From an uncultured Opitutaceae bacterium (GTDB lineage Bacteria > Verrucomicrobiota > Verrucomicrobiia > Opitutales > Opitutaceae): DNA of 60,163 bases. Made by a program: the position numbers and the translations under genes. Positions 8,399 to 18,002 of the stretch are shown one piece after another. Positions within the stretch are counted from its first letter, which is position 1, and each line of letters begins with the position of its first letter. Location: positions 1-60,163 of the forward strand of contig CAIOZY010000023.1 in NCBI GenBank assembly GCA_903862935.1, read 5' to 3'. Below the pieces are notes generated by a model. It was given only the letters and a program-made list of their open reading frames with translations. It made no database searches and had not been told where the DNA came from.

Positions 8399-9415
8399 AT
8401 GAGGGACCTGCTCCGTTTCAAACCCTTGTATCAGGAGCGGGTGTGGGGAGGCCGGGCGCTTGAGTCCGCCTTCGGCCGCTCGCTTCCCGCTTCGCGCCCG
8501 ATCGGCGAGAGCTGGGAGATCGCCGACCGCCCGGAGGCGCAGTCGGTGGTGGGAGGGGGCTCTCTCTCGGGGCTGACCCTTCGGCAGGCGATCGAGGCCC
8601 ATGGACCCGACATCATGGGCCCGGGATGGGAGGCCGACCGGCCCTTTCCGCTTTTGGTTAAGTGGTTGGACTGCCGCGAGCGCCTCAGCCTCCAGGTCCA
8701 CCCTCCGGCCGGGGTTGCCGCCCGGCTCGGGGGCGAAGCCAAGACTGAAAACTGGTACATCGCTCACACCGCGCAGGGAGCCCAGCTGATCGTGGGCCTG
8801 AAGCGCGGAGTCACCCGGGCGCAATTCGAGCAAGCGATCCCCGAGCATACCCTGGAGGCCTGCGTGCACCATTTCCCGGTGGCCGTGGGTGACTCGATCC
8901 TTGTTCGGAGCGGGCAGGTCCACGCGATCGACGCCGGCAACCTGATCCTCGAGATCCAGCAAAACTCTGACACGACCTACCGCGTCTACGATTGGGGACG
9001 CATAGGCCTGGACGGCAAGCCAAGGCAGCTCCATGTAAAGGAGTCCCTTGAGTCGATCCTGTGGGACAGCTTCGAGCCGGTGCCCGTCAGGGCCGCGCCT
9101 ACATCCGGGGTGATCGCCGAATGCGACGAATTCCTGATCCGGCGCGTCGTCCTAAGCGCAGGCGAGCGCCTCCACGTGGCTGCGGGGGAGCAGCCCCGGA
9201 TACTGAGCGTCGTCAGCGGTTCGGTCGTGGCCGCCCCCGGCGCTAAGGCCGCGGCCAAGGCCGAGCCCCAGACCCGGCCTGCCCCGAAGGGGACGGCCGA
9301 CGATTCCGGGCAGCACCTGGAGCGGGGGGCGAACGCGCTCCTGCCCTTTGCGGGCGAATTCACATTCAGCGCCGAGGCGATGACGATCCTGCTTGTCACC
9401 GAGGATTTCACGTGA
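8399..9415 (+). CDS. manA: Mannose-6-phosphate isomerase, class I (short type)
   Basis: A 338-residue zinc isomerase interconverting mannose 6-phosphate and fructose 6-phosphate, feeding GDP-mannose or taking up mannose. Zinc ligands are visible in QVHP, in Glu of AKTENWY, and in the His of GQVHAI, followed by the EIQQNSDTTYRVYDWGR signature of the short Bacillus-type enzyme. The C-terminal cupin part carries an unusual Ala/Lys/Pro-rich insertion of about 30 residues (AAPGAKAAAKAEPQ), which is probably a surface loop. It is transcribed away from ftsK and followed by grpE. Confidence 0.93.
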   Translation: MRDLLRFKPLYQERVWGGRALESAFGRSLPASRPIGESWEIADRPEAQSVVGGGSLSGLTLRQAIEAHGPDIMGPGWEADRPFPLLVKWLDCRERLSLQVHPPAGVAARLGGEAKTENWYIAHTAQGAQLIVGLKRGVTRAQFEQAIPEHTLEACVHHFPVAVGDSILVRSGQVHAIDAGNLILEIQQNSDTTYRVYDWGRIGLDGKPRQLHVKESLESILWDSFEPVPVRAAPTSGVIAECDEFLIRRVVLSAGERLHVAAGEQPRILSVVSGSVVAAPGAKAAAKAEPQTRPAPKGTADDSGQHLERGANALLPFAGEFTFSAEAMTILLVTEDFT

Positions 9416-9421
9416 GGGGAG

Positions 9422-9442
9422 GCCCCGCCGGGCGGGCGGGGC
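9422..9442 (+). terminator. GC-rich hairpin between manA and grpE
   Basis: Arms 9422-9429 (GCCCCGCC) and 9435-9442 (GGCGGGGC) form a perfect 8-bp stem seven bases after the manA stop. No real T run follows, so it may only pause polymerase or stabilise the manA 3' end. Confidence 0.35.
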
Positions 9443-9483
9443 TTGCAGAAAGGCCTCAGCCGGTGTTTAATTTCCCCTTTTTC

Positions 9484-10035
9484 ATGACCGATCCCAAACC
9501 GAAACAAGCGGCCCCGAACGCCACGGATACCCCCGCGGCCGAACCGGCCCCGGCAGCCCCGGATCCGGCTGCCCTTTTGGCCGCGGCCAAGAAAGAGGCC
9601 GCCGACAACCACGACCGGTACCTGAGGGCTTTCGCCGATCTGGAGAACTTTCGCCGACGGGCGATCCGCGAGAAGGAGGAGCTGCGGCTGTATGCGGCAT
9701 CGAAGGTGCTTGAGGAGCTGCTTCCGGTCCTGGACAACCTCGCCTTCGGGCTCGCGGCCTCTCGGCAGTCCGGCGCTGACATCAAGGTTCTGACGAATGG
9801 GGTCGAACTTGCCCTGCAGCAGCTCAAGTCGACGCTCGCCGGCCACGGGCTGACGGAGATCAACCCGCTGGGCAAGCCCTTCGACCCCCACCAGCACGAG
9901 GCCATCTCCCACCAGCCAAGCCCGGACACGCCTGCCGAGCACGTCTCCGCCGTCGTCCGGTCCGGCTACCTACTGAATGGGCGGCTCCTGCGCCCCGCCT
10001 CGGTGGTCGTCTCAAGCGGTGCCCCTGCCTCCTAA
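9484..10035 (+). CDS. grpE: Nucleotide exchange factor GrpE
   Basis: A 183-residue co-chaperone that releases ADP from DnaK. The start is the ATG at 9484 (MTDPKPKQ); the longer reading frame upstream covers the manA-grpE spacer. An Ala/Pro-rich acidic N-terminus is followed by the long dimer helix ([20 protein letters not shown]) and the beta domain with the family signature ([40 protein letters not shown]). dnaJ follows after 7 nt. dnaK itself is not in the window. Confidence 0.95.
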   Translation: MTDPKPKQAAPNATDTPAAEPAPAAPDPAALLAAAKKEAADNHDRYLRAFADLENFRRRAIREKEELRLYAASKVLEELLPVLDNLAFGLAASRQSGADIKVLTNGVELALQQLKSTLAGHGLTEINPLGKPFDPHQHEAISHQPSPDTPAEHVSAVVRSGYLLNGRLLRPASVVVSSGAPAS

Positions 10036-10042
10036 CCCAGCC

Positions 10043-11194
10043 ATGGCAAAGGAAGACTACTACGCGCTGCTCGGGATCGAGCGCAACGCCTCTGCGGAGG
10101 AGATGAAGAAGGCCTATCGCAAGAAGGCGATGCAGTTCCACCCGGACCGAAATCCCGGCGACAAGAAGGCCGAGGAGATGTTCAAGAAGGTATCCGAGGC
10201 CTACGAGGTGCTGCAGGACGCAGACAAGCGCGCGGCCTACGATCGCTTCGGGCACGCGGCCTTCGAGACCCCGGGCTCGGGCGGCCCCGGCGGGATGCGC
10301 GGGGGCGCCGGCGGGTTTCACGACCCATTCGACATTTTCAGGGAAGTCTTCAGCCAGGGCGGAGGCGGGGGCGGGATCTTCGAGGAGATGTTCGGCGGCG
10401 GCGGGGGCGGGCACGAGGCGGGCCGGGACGGCGCCGACTTGCGGTACGACCTGGAAATCACCCTCGAGGAGGCTGCGCGCGGGATGGAAAAGGAGATCTC
10501 GTTCCGCAAGCTGGTCGCCTGCAGCCACTGCGACGGCTCCGGGGCCGAGCCCGGGTCAAAGCGGGTGACCTGCCCGACTTGTCGCGGCGCGGGCCAAATC
10601 CGCCGCTCCGGCGGCATCATCGTTTTTGCTCAGACCTGCCCGACCTGCGGGGGCTCGGGAAAGAAGACCGAGAAGGCCTGTACGGTCTGCCGGGGCGAGG
10701 GCCGGACCCCGAAGACGACGAAGCTGAACCTGCGCGTGCCGCCCGGAGTCGACACCGGTTCCAGACTGCGCTCCGCCGGAAACGGCGAGGCGGGCGCCGC
10801 CGGGGGAGCACCGGGGGACCTGTACATCGTGATCACCGTCAAGGAGCACGAGCTCTTTGAGCGCCAGGGCGACAACCTCTTCTGCGAGATCCCGATCAAG
10901 TTCACCCTGGCGACCCTGGGCGGGGTAATCGAGGTGCCGACCCTTTCGGGCAAGGCCACCCTCAAGATCCCGGCTGGAACCCAGAGCGGCACGACCTTCC
11001 GGCTGCGCGACCGGGGGGTGACCAACCTGCGCAGCGGCCACCCGGGCGATCAACTCGTGCGGGTGCATGTCGAGGTTCCCTCCTCGCTGTCCGCCGAGCA
11101 GCGCCGGATCCTGGAGGAGTTCGCGCGGGTCAGCGGCGACGCCGCCGAACCGACCTCGCGCAGTTTTTTTGAAAAGGCCAAGAAGTTCTTCTAA
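10043..11194 (+). CDS. dnaJ: Chaperone DnaJ
   Basis: A 383-residue type I Hsp40 that delivers substrates to DnaK and stimulates its ATPase. The start is the ATG at 10043 ([11 protein letters not shown]). The J domain has the HPD tripeptide ([17 protein letters not shown]), followed by a Gly/Phe-rich region (about 72-130). Four CxxCxGxG zinc motifs are intact ([32 protein letters not shown]), and the C-terminal substrate-binding beta domains are complete. It forms an operon with grpE. Confidence 0.97.
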   Translation: MAKEDYYALLGIERNASAEEMKKAYRKKAMQFHPDRNPGDKKAEEMFKKVSEAYEVLQDADKRAAYDRFGHAAFETPGSGGPGGMRGGAGGFHDPFDIFREVFSQGGGGGGIFEEMFGGGGGGHEAGRDGADLRYDLEITLEEAARGMEKEISFRKLVACSHCDGSGAEPGSKRVTCPTCRGAGQIRRSGGIIVFAQTCPTCGGSGKKTEKACTVCRGEGRTPKTTKLNLRVPPGVDTGSRLRSAGNGEAGAAGGAPGDLYIVITVKEHELFERQGDNLFCEIPIKFTLATLGGVIEVPTLSGKATLKIPAGTQSGTTFRLRDRGVTNLRSGHPGDQLVRVHVEVPSSLSAEQRRILEEFARVSGDAAEPTSRSFFEKAKKFF

Positions 11195-11208
11195 GAGAAA
11201 GGGCCCCC

Positions 11209-11703
11209 ATGAAGCTTGAGAACCCAAAGCTGCTCAGCCTCGCCCAGGCGGCGAGGGCCCGAGCGCGCGTGCGCCGCAGCGGCAGGAAGTTTGTCCTCAC
11301 CAACGGCGCCTTCGACCTGCTCCACCCCGGCCACCTCTACTACCTTGAGAAGGCTGCCCGCCTGGGGGAGCTTTTCGTGGCCTTGAACTCCGACCGGAGT
11401 GTCCGCTCCCTTAAGGGCCCGGGGCGGCCAGTCCTGGGCGAGCGGCACCGGGCCTACGCCCTAGGCCAGCTGGCCGGCGTCAAAGGGATCGTCATCTTCC
11501 GGACGAAGCGGCTGGACCGGGAGATCCGCCGCCTCAAGCCGGACATCTACGTCAAGGCGGGCGACTACACGGTCGGCCGGCTCGACCCCGGCGAGCGCGA
11601 GGCCCTCCGCCAGGTCGGAGCGAAGATCCGCTTCCTGCCGTTCCTCGCAGGATTCAGCACGACCCGGCTCATCGCCCGGATCCGGAAAGCCGGCGGGGTC
11701 TAG
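11209..11703 (+). CDS. rfaE2: RfaE/HldE C-terminal-type nucleotidyltransferase (ADP-heptose synthesis)
   Basis: A 164-residue cytidylyltransferase-fold protein. It corresponds to the stand-alone adenylyltransferase that converts D-glycero-beta-D-manno-heptose 1-phosphate to ADP-heptose for lipopolysaccharide core. The diagnostic LTNGAFDLLHPGHLYYLEKA contains the HxGH site, and VALNSDRSVRSLKGPGRPV and KPDIYVKAGDYT match the family. It starts 14 nt after dnaJ and ends 5 nt before purN, so it is probably co-transcribed. A GT9 glycosyltransferase that could use such heptoses lies at 53918. Confidence 0.87.
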   Translation: MKLENPKLLSLAQAARARARVRRSGRKFVLTNGAFDLLHPGHLYYLEKAARLGELFVALNSDRSVRSLKGPGRPVLGERHRAYALGQLAGVKGIVIFRTKRLDREIRRLKPDIYVKAGDYTVGRLDPGEREALRQVGAKIRFLPFLAGFSTTRLIARIRKAGGV

Positions 11704-11708
11704 GAGCC

Positions 11709-12302
11709 ATGAGGGTCGTCATCCTCGGGTCAGGGCGCGGATCGAACGCAGAGGCGATCCTCCGGGCTCAGGTCGAGGGCCGGCTCGGCAGGGCTCGGGT
11801 GACCCTCATCCTCTCGGACCGGCCCGACGCCGGCATCCTTGCCCTCGGGGGGCGCTTCGGGGTCCCGGCCCGGTTCGTCGACCCCGCCCCGTTCAAGACC
11901 AAGCTCGAGGGCGAGGGCGAGGCGCGCTTCATCGAGGCGATTCGTGCGGCCCGGCCCGGTCTTGTCGTCCTGGCCGGCTTCATGAGGGTCATCAAGCCGG
12001 CTTTCCTGGCGGAGTTCTCCGGGCGGATCATCAACCTGCACCCGAGCCTTCTGCCGGATTTTCCCGGACTGGACGCGATCGCCCAGGCGCTGCGCAGCGG
12101 TGCTCGCTCAACCGGGTGCACCGTCCACTACGTTACAGCCGAGGTTGACGGCGGGCCCGTGATCGGCCGCTCCGAGGTCAGGATCGAACCTGCGGACACC
12201 CTTGAATCGCTGACCGAAAAAGTCCACGCGGCCGAGCACGCGCTCCTGCCCTCGGTCATCGCCTCACTGTCCCTCAGGGCCCCTACGGCTCAAGCCACCT
12301 GA
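11709..12302 (+). CDS. purN: Phosphoribosylglycinamide formyltransferase
   Basis: A 197-residue enzyme of purine synthesis that transfers formyl from 10-formyltetrahydrofolate to GAR. The fold is complete: VVILGSGRGSNAEAI at the N-terminus, catalytic Asn/His in INLHPSLLPDFPG, and the Asp in TAEVDGGPVI. One oddity is FPGLDAIAQAL in place of the usual FPG-hDAH..AL, so the canonical His after the Asp is missing here. The last 20 nt overlap the end of the convergent gene at 12283. Confidence 0.92.
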   Translation: MRVVILGSGRGSNAEAILRAQVEGRLGRARVTLILSDRPDAGILALGGRFGVPARFVDPAPFKTKLEGEGEARFIEAIRAARPGLVVLAGFMRVIKPAFLAEFSGRIINLHPSLLPDFPGLDAIAQALRSGARSTGCTVHYVTAEVDGGPVIGRSEVRIEPADTLESLTEKVHAAEHALLPSVIASLSLRAPTAQAT

Positions 12303-12783
12303 CCGAGTCGCAGATCCGCTCCAGGACCGGCTTGAAGGCTTCGGCCTCGCGCTTGGGAGCGGCGGAGATGACGACAAAAACCCCGGCGGAGGAGCTGTCG
12401 ATGCCAGTCAGGGTCAGGATGATCCGCGCGCCATGGGAGTTGACAGCGTCGAAGCTTGCGAAAACGGCCGGCTGGCCGCCCACCTTTGAGGCGCCGGATG
12501 CGACGGCAGTGAGGCTTTGGTATTGCGCCTCGAACTGCTTGGTCAGTTGCGCAACTGCGTCGGACCCGTCGCGCGCCCCGCCGAAGGGGCCGACCAGTAG
12601 CCAGCTCGCGTCGTGGGTCAACTGCACCCCTCCCATGCCGCCCGTGTCCTGGGGCGCGGCTCTCCAGCCCCCAGGAACCGACAAGGTGAACCGTCCGGGC
12701 GGGTCCTTGTAGACCGAATCCGCGGCTGACGCAGCCGGCAAGACGGCCAGTGCGGCGCAGATTGCGAGGTAACGCAGGTTCAT
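12283..12783 (-). CDS. Secreted hypothetical protein, PsbP/DUF1795-like appearance
   Basis: A 166-residue protein with a clear signal peptide (LAICAALAVLPAASAADS), starting at the ATG at 12783. The mature part begins YKDPPGRFTLSVPGGW and continues with alternating short strands and two helices ending in ILERICDSVRWL, the pattern of the Mog1/PsbP-like fold. No catalytic motif is visible. It converges with and overlaps purN by 20 nt and is divergent from prmA (87 bp apart). The fold call is inference from the pattern; function is unknown. Confidence 0.7.
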   Translation of the reverse strand: MNLRYLAICAALAVLPAASAADSVYKDPPGRFTLSVPGGWRAAPQDTGGMGGVQLTHDASWLLVGPFGGARDGSDAVAQLTKQFEAQYQSLTAVASGASKVGGQPAVFASFDAVNSHGARIILTLTGIDSSSAGVFVVISAAPKREAEAFKPVLERICDSVRWLEP

Positions 12784-12869
12784 GGAGAGGCCCCCGTGGG
12801 GGAGAGCGACTTGTAACGCGCGCGATTGGGGTTTGGCAAGAGCGCCCAGCTCCGCCACCTTCCCCCTCC

Positions 12870-13739
12870 ATGCCCCTCGTGGAGATACGCAGCGAAATCA
12901 CAGCCGGTTGCGCCGATGCCGCCGAGGAGATTCTGCTGGAGCTGGGAAGGCCGGAGTGGAGCGTCCTCGAGGACGCCCCTTCGGCGCGGGCCTGGCTCGT
13001 CGGGATCTTTGCCGATCAAGAGGCGGCCCTGCACAGTTGGGGGATCCTGAAACCCCTCCTTCCGGAGTGCGCTGCGGCGGAGCCGGTCTTAAGCGACCTG
13101 CCCGACCGTGCCTGGCAGGACAGCTACCGGGTGCATTTCAAGGCGTGGCGGTTCGGGAGGCTGCATTGGGTGCCGGTCTGGGAGCGGGGGACCTACACGC
13201 TGCCGGGCGGGCACGCGGCCCTCTGGCTCGACCCTGGCCTGGCCTTTGGCACCGGCAACCACGAGACGACCCGGCTGTGCATCGAGCGCCTCTCGGCCCT
13301 CACCGAGGGGAGGCCGGGGCTCCGGGTCATCGATGCGGGCTGCGGCTCCGGGATCCTTGCTCTTTCCGCCGCCCTCCTGGGCTGCGGCGAAATCTGTGCC
13401 TTCGACAACGACCCCCAGGCCGTCGGAGTGAGTCGCGAGAACGCCGAGCTGAACAGCCTTGCGGGTCGGGTCGAGTTCTTCACGGCTGACCTGGTCTCGG
13501 GCCTGGCCGGGCGGCGGGCCGACATCGTTATCGCCAATATCCAGGCCGATGTCCTGTCCGCCGGCGCCGGGGCACTCGCGGGGGCGGTCTCACCCGGCGG
13601 GGCTCTCGTCTTGAGCGGAATTCTGGCGCGGGAGATCGACCGAGTGAGGGAGTCCTTTGCCGCAGCGGCACCGGGCTGGCCGAGCGACTCGCGGACCTTG
13701 GGCGAGTGGTGCGACCTCGAGCTCAGGATGCCGGCCTGA
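12870..13739 (+). CDS. prmA: Ribosomal protein L11 methyltransferase
   Basis: A 289-residue SAM-dependent methyltransferase that trimethylates ribosomal protein L11. The start is the ATG at 12870. The N-terminal domain is followed by WVPVWERGTYTLPGG and the family-specific LDPGLAFGTGNHETTRLC, the SAM motif VIDAGCGSGILALSA, and the IVIANIQADVL motif. Its stop (13737-13739) abuts the stop of the convergent helicase (13740), leaving no spacer. A terminator, if any, must lie inside coding sequence. Confidence 0.92.
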   Translation: MPLVEIRSEITAGCADAAEEILLELGRPEWSVLEDAPSARAWLVGIFADQEAALHSWGILKPLLPECAAAEPVLSDLPDRAWQDSYRVHFKAWRFGRLHWVPVWERGTYTLPGGHAALWLDPGLAFGTGNHETTRLCIERLSALTEGRPGLRVIDAGCGSGILALSAALLGCGEICAFDNDPQAVGVSRENAELNSLAGRVEFFTADLVSGLAGRRADIVIANIQADVLSAGAGALAGAVSPGGALVLSGILAREIDRVRESFAAAAPGWPSDSRTLGEWCDLELRMPA

Positions 13740-15812
13740 TCACATCAGGGCCTTGAGGTCGGCCAGCGACAGTCGCGCCGCCGCGGCGTCGCTTGCCTCG
13801 AAAACACCCGCCAGCAGCCCGCGCTTGGCCTCCTGCAGCCCGAGTACTTTCTCCTCCACGGTTCCCGCCGCGATCAGCCGGTAACTTGTGACGACCCGCC
13901 TCTGACCGATCCTGTGGGCCCGGTCGGTCGCCTGGGCCTCAACGGCCGGGTTCCACCACGGGTCGAAATGCACCACCGTGTCTGCGGCGGTGAGGTTGAG
14001 CCCGGCTCCGCCGGCCTTAAGCGATAGGAGGAATACGGGCACATCCGCGCCAGACTGGAACCGGTCGACCTCGGCCTGCCGGGCCCGGAGCGGCATGGAG
14101 CCGTCGAGGTAGGCGCAGGGAATTCCCTGGGTTGAAAGGTCCTCGCGCACGAGCGCCAGGAGCGAGGCAAACTGCGAGAAGACGAGCACGCGGTGCGATC
14201 CGTCTGCCGCTTCGGCCAGGAGTTCCCTCAGGGCCTCGAGCTTGGCCGAGTCCGCGTAAGGCCCGGGCGGGGTCTCCCCGGCCGCGGGGCCCGGGACAAG
14301 CCTGGGGTCGCAGCAGGCCTGGCGCAGGCGCAGGAGCTGGGTCAGGACAGCCAGCCGAAGCCGGGCCTCGCCGGCACCGGATGCCTCGAGGTCTATGATC
14401 TCCTGCTCCGCCCCCTCCTGGATTCTGCGGTAGAGCGCGGCCTGGGCGGGCCCCATCTCGCACCAGATCGTCTGCTCGAGCTTCTCGGGAAGCTCCGGGG
14501 CGACCGCGACCTTGGTCCGGCGCAGGATGTAGGGAGCGGCCTGGGCCCGAAGCCTCTCGTCGGCCCAGGCACGGTCCGCGGTCCGCAGGCCCTCGGGCGG
14601 GCGGTCGAGGTAGCCGGGAAGCAGGAAATCGAAGAGGGAGCGCAGGTCGTCCAGGGAGTTTTCCAGCGGGGTCCCCGTGAGGGCGAACCGGCCGCGGGCG
14701 GGGACAGACCGCAATGCCCGGGCGTTCTGGGACCGCCGGTTCTTGATGTGCTGGGCCTCGTCGCTGATCACACACTGGAAGGCCCGTGAGGCGAACAGCT
14801 CTGCGTCCCTGACGAGGGTCCCGTAGCTCGTCAGGACGAGGTCGAGCCCGTCGAAGGCGTTCGCCCCGCTCGCACGGTTGCCTCCGTGGTGGACTTCTGT
14901 ACGCAGCTCCGGAGCGAAAGCGGCTGCCTCCCGGCGCCAGTTCTCCAGCAGCGAGGCTGGGCAGACGACGAGCGAGGGGGTAGCGTTCTGCCCCTGAGCC
15001 CGCTTGAGCGCCGCGAGGAACGCCAGAGCCTGGACGGTCTTTCCCAAGCCCATCTCATCGGCAAGGATCCCGGCCAGTTCGCTTGCGTAAAGGTGCCAGA
15101 GCCAGGCGGTGCCCAGGCGCTGGTAGGTGCGCAGCCGCCCGTCCAGATCGGCCGGCACCGGCGCCGGCCGAAGCGCCGAGAGGCTGCGGAGTGACGCACT
15201 GCGGGTCCGCCACGTAGCGGGGGGCTGAAAGCCCGGGGAAAGTTTCTCGATGATCGACTCGACCTCGGCCGCCCGCACCGCCGCGATCCGGTGCGCCCGC
15301 CGCGTCGCGACACCGCCGCCCTGCCCGGTCAGGGAGCGCTGCGCCTCGCCAAGGCGGCGGATCCGATCGGAGTCGAGGAGGACGACCTGGCCGGCGGCCT
15401 CCACATAGCCGCGCCCCGCGGCGAGCGCTGAGCGGATCTCGGCTTCCGAGGCCGCACCGGCCTTCAGCCCCAGCGTCACCTCGTAGCCTCCGGGGACCTC
15501 CGAGGCTGAACAGGCGACCTCGGCCTGGATGAGCTTTGAGGTGTTCTTTTCGAAGTTGGGCGTGAACCGGGCCCCGAACTCGCCCCTCAGCCGCTCGCCG
15601 TGCTCGGCGAGGAAGCTCAAGGTCTTGTGGCGGTCCCTCAGCCACCACTTCCCGTTGGACGGCTCAGGGAGGAATCCGTGCCGCTTGAGCAAGCCCAAGA
15701 CCTCCCCGTAGCTCGGGTGCTCCCGCGACGGAAGCGTCACCGCAAGATAGTGCTCCGAACCGTCCACGATCATCGTGGCTGGGCCTTCCCGGGGTGTCGG
15801 TCGTGGGGACAT
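13740..15812 (-). CDS. SNF2/RapA-family DEAD-box helicase
   Basis: An ATP-dependent DNA translocase of superfamily 2, of about 690 residues. Motif I is ADEMGLGKTVQ, motif II DEAQ in ISDEAQHIKN, motif III LTGTPLEN, motif V LKAGGAGLNLT and motif VI DRAHRIGQ, so both RecA lobes are complete. The first 230 residues are a family-variable region without a visible zinc or SWIM motif. Starts at 15827, 15812 (MSPRPTP) or 15773 (MIVDGSEH) are all possible. I list 15812, but the homology-like part begins close to 15773. The role is probably chromatin or transcription remodelling; no neighbouring nuclease or methylase suggests a defence system. Confidence 0.88.
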   Translation of the reverse strand: MSPRPTPREGPATMIVDGSEHYLAVTLPSREHPSYGEVLGLLKRHGFLPEPSNGKWWLRDRHKTLSFLAEHGERLRGEFGARFTPNFEKNTSKLIQAEVACSASEVPGGYEVTLGLKAGAASEAEIRSALAAGRGYVEAAGQVVLLDSDRIRRLGEAQRSLTGQGGGVATRRAHRIAAVRAAEVESIIEKLSPGFQPPATWRTRSASLRSLSALRPAPVPADLDGRLRTYQRLGTAWLWHLYASELAGILADEMGLGKTVQALAFLAALKRAQGQNATPSLVVCPASLLENWRREAAAFAPELRTEVHHGGNRASGANAFDGLDLVLTSYGTLVRDAELFASRAFQCVISDEAQHIKNRRSQNARALRSVPARGRFALTGTPLENSLDDLRSLFDFLLPGYLDRPPEGLRTADRAWADERLRAQAAPYILRRTKVAVAPELPEKLEQTIWCEMGPAQAALYRRIQEGAEQEIIDLEASGAGEARLRLAVLTQLLRLRQACCDPRLVPGPAAGETPPGPYADSAKLEALRELLAEAADGSHRVLVFSQFASLLALVREDLSTQGIPCAYLDGSMPLRARQAEVDRFQSGADVPVFLLSLKAGGAGLNLTAADTVVHFDPWWNPAVEAQATDRAHRIGQRRVVTSYRLIAAGTVEEKVLGLQEAKRGLLAGVFEASDAAAARLSLADLKALM

Positions 15813-15984
15813 GCAAGACAAAGGCAAACGGCTGGCGGGTCCCGGCGCAAGGGCAGCAAGCGGCTGTTACGGTTTGCGATAAAGGGCTTCCGAGCGGCTA
15901 ATTTCTAGGGGCAAGTCACGGGTATCCTCTTGCTGTCGGCCCCCGCGCTGGCACGATTCCCTTTTTTCCGGGAAGGAGCCCATT

Positions 15985-17190
15985 ATGACCCAACGCGAGC
16001 GTATCCTGGCCGCGATCCGCGGTGAACCTACCGACCTAATTCCCTTCGTCCCACGGATGAACCTGTGGCGCATCGCCCATGAGGCCCGAGGGACGACCCC
16101 TCCCCGTTTCGCTGGTATGGACACCCTGCAAATTGCTGAGGAGATGGGAGTTGCATGCCACTCTGTCGGCATGGTCTCAACCATCGACGAGCGCAGGCCC
16201 GAGGACTACGCCCTGCGCTGCCTCGGGGTCGAGAACCACCCCGACAACCCGTACTGGATCGAGCTCCGGGGCCTGCCCATGACGACGCAGGTGGATGGGG
16301 GCCGATACACGACCGTCATCAAGACCCCCGCCGGCGATCTCACCGCGGTGCAGGTGTACACCCCCGAGATGAGGCGCGACGGCATTTCGGTCCCTTACAT
16401 GGAGAAGTTCCCGATCTCCTCGGCGGACGACTTCAAGGCGGTCGCGATCTTCTTCGAGCACCTCGAGGTTGTGCCCAAACCCGAGGCCTACGCGGCTTTC
16501 AGGCGCCGCATGGGCGAGCGCGGGCTGGCGGTCGCCAACGGACTCATGGGCGCGGGCCCGCTGCACCATCTGCTGCATGACTGCATGCCGCAGGAGGACT
16601 TCTTCTACTACTTCACCGACGAGCAGGATGCCCTGCGGAGCCTGGCGAAGAGAATGGAGCCGTTCTTCCACAAGCTGCTCGCGGCGGTCGAGGCCTGCGA
16701 GGCTGAGGCGGTGCTGTGGGGCGGCAACTACGACCAGAACATCACCTGGCCGCCGTTCTTCGAGGAGGAGATAACGCCCTGGCTGCAGCTCATCGGCCGT
16801 CGGCTCCACGCCCGGGGGAAGCTCCTGATCAACCACACGGACGGCGAGAATCACGAGCTGCTCCGGCTCTTCCCGGCCTGCGGGATCGACGTCGGCGAGT
16901 CCGTCTGCCCGCTTCCGATGACCCGCTGCTCGCTCAAGCAGGTCCGGGACGGGATGGGGCCGCGGATGGCGGTCTGGGGAGGCCTGTGCTCGATCGCGTT
17001 CCTGAAGGACTCGATGAGTGACGCGGCCTTCGAGTCCTACCTGGACGGCATCTTCTCGGAGCTGGGCACCGGCGAGCGCCTGGTCTTTGGCATCTCCGAC
17101 ATGGTGCCGGTCGACGCCGACTTCCAGCGCCTGGAAAGACTCATGGAGCGGATCCGGGCGTTCGGACCGGTGCGGCCAAGGAAAGGTTGA
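15985..17190 (+). CDS. Uroporphyrinogen decarboxylase-like (UroD/CmuA fold) protein, atypical
   Basis: A 401-residue TIM-barrel protein preceded by a good Shine-Dalgarno (GGAAGGAG, about 15969-15976). The start MTQRERILAAIRGEPTDLIPF is typical of the UroD superfamily members outside heme synthesis. In MtaA-type methyltransferases the zinc site includes HxC; here the matching strand reads LLINHTDGENHELL, so the cysteine is absent. It is therefore unlikely to be a corrinoid:thiol methyltransferase of the MtaA kind. Substrate unknown. Downstream lie a lipoprotein gene and an aldolase remnant. Confidence 0.75.
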   Translation: MTQRERILAAIRGEPTDLIPFVPRMNLWRIAHEARGTTPPRFAGMDTLQIAEEMGVACHSVGMVSTIDERRPEDYALRCLGVENHPDNPYWIELRGLPMTTQVDGGRYTTVIKTPAGDLTAVQVYTPEMRRDGISVPYMEKFPISSADDFKAVAIFFEHLEVVPKPEAYAAFRRRMGERGLAVANGLMGAGPLHHLLHDCMPQEDFFYYFTDEQDALRSLAKRMEPFFHKLLAAVEACEAEAVLWGGNYDQNITWPPFFEEEITPWLQLIGRRLHARGKLLINHTDGENHELLRLFPACGIDVGESVCPLPMTRCSLKQVRDGMGPRMAVWGGLCSIAFLKDSMSDAAFESYLDGIFSELGTGERLVFGISDMVPVDADFQRLERLMERIRAFGPVRPRKG

Positions 17191-17255
17191 CTCCCCTGGG
17201 GCCGGCGGATCGAGTTTGCCGCACCCATTTGCCCCGAGACAACGAAGCCCGATCT

Positions 17256-17987
17256 ATGAGAATTCCCCGCGGTCTGATCGCCCTGCTGCCTGCCGTCCTT
17301 TTTTCCGGCTGCAACCACGCGCTGCCGGGCAGCGCCAACGACGAACTGAGCCTGGTGTCCGCGCATCCCGAGCGCCACATCGGCGAACTGGTGTCGAGCT
17401 TCGGCCAGGTGGTCGACATCCGCCAAACGGACGCGGGGACGTCCTTCGACATCAGCACCCCCAACTTCGCCCACTCCTTCCGCGTTACCTACGCGGGCGA
17501 GATTCCCGGCCTGTTCAAGGGGCAGTCCGCCTACTTCCTGGGCCGCGTTACCGGTTCGGACCGGGTGATATCTAGTGCCTTCACCGGCGTCGATACCACC
17601 GTGGCGTTGGTCACCGTGGATGGGATCGCCGTGAAACCGGTCGGAGGGACCCCCTCGCACCCGTTCTCGTCGCCGCAGGCCGTCTTCCGCCCCGAGGAGG
17701 AACAGCTGGCCCGCAAGTGGCTGAGCAAGGACCTCGAGCTCACTGAGGATACCGTGCGCTCGACCCGCGTGATGCCCCCTGCAGTCGCCTCACCGGCCCG
17801 CAGGTCGGCCCCGGCGTCCGAGCCGGCCTATGCGGAGGCGTCGAACCCGGCTCAGGGCGGCCCCTCGCCGCAGGCCGATGGGGACGACCTGAGAACCTTC
17901 CTGAAGCTTTGGCAGAAGCTCTCCCCTGAGGACCGGGCGATGTTCCTCGACTTGGTGGGCCGGGGTGGGGCGGCCCCCCAGCGCTGA
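17256..17987 (+). CDS. Hypothetical lipoprotein
   Basis: A 243-residue protein starting at the ATG at 17256, with a lipoprotein signal ending in the lipobox LFSGC (Cys about residue 20). The mature N-terminal half looks like an OB/all-beta domain (ELVSSFGQVVDIRQTDAGT, HSFRVTYAGEIPGLFKGQSAYFLGRV). A Pro/Ala-rich linker and a short helical tail follow (DLRTFLKLWQKLSPEDRAMFLDLV). No catalytic motif is seen. It is probably anchored in the outer membrane. Confidence 0.7.
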   Translation: MRIPRGLIALLPAVLFSGCNHALPGSANDELSLVSAHPERHIGELVSSFGQVVDIRQTDAGTSFDISTPNFAHSFRVTYAGEIPGLFKGQSAYFLGRVTGSDRVISSAFTGVDTTVALVTVDGIAVKPVGGTPSHPFSSPQAVFRPEEEQLARKWLSKDLELTEDTVRSTRVMPPAVASPARRSAPASEPAYAEASNPAQGGPSPQADGDDLRTFLKLWQKLSPEDRAMFLDLVGRGGAAPQR

Positions 17988-18002
17988 GACTGGACTGATT
18001 CC

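Noticed and set aside
13740-15812. SNF2 helicase as part of a DISARM- or Zorya-like defence system
   Set aside because: Neighbours are prmA and a UroD-like gene; no methylase, nuclease or membrane motor gene is adjacent.
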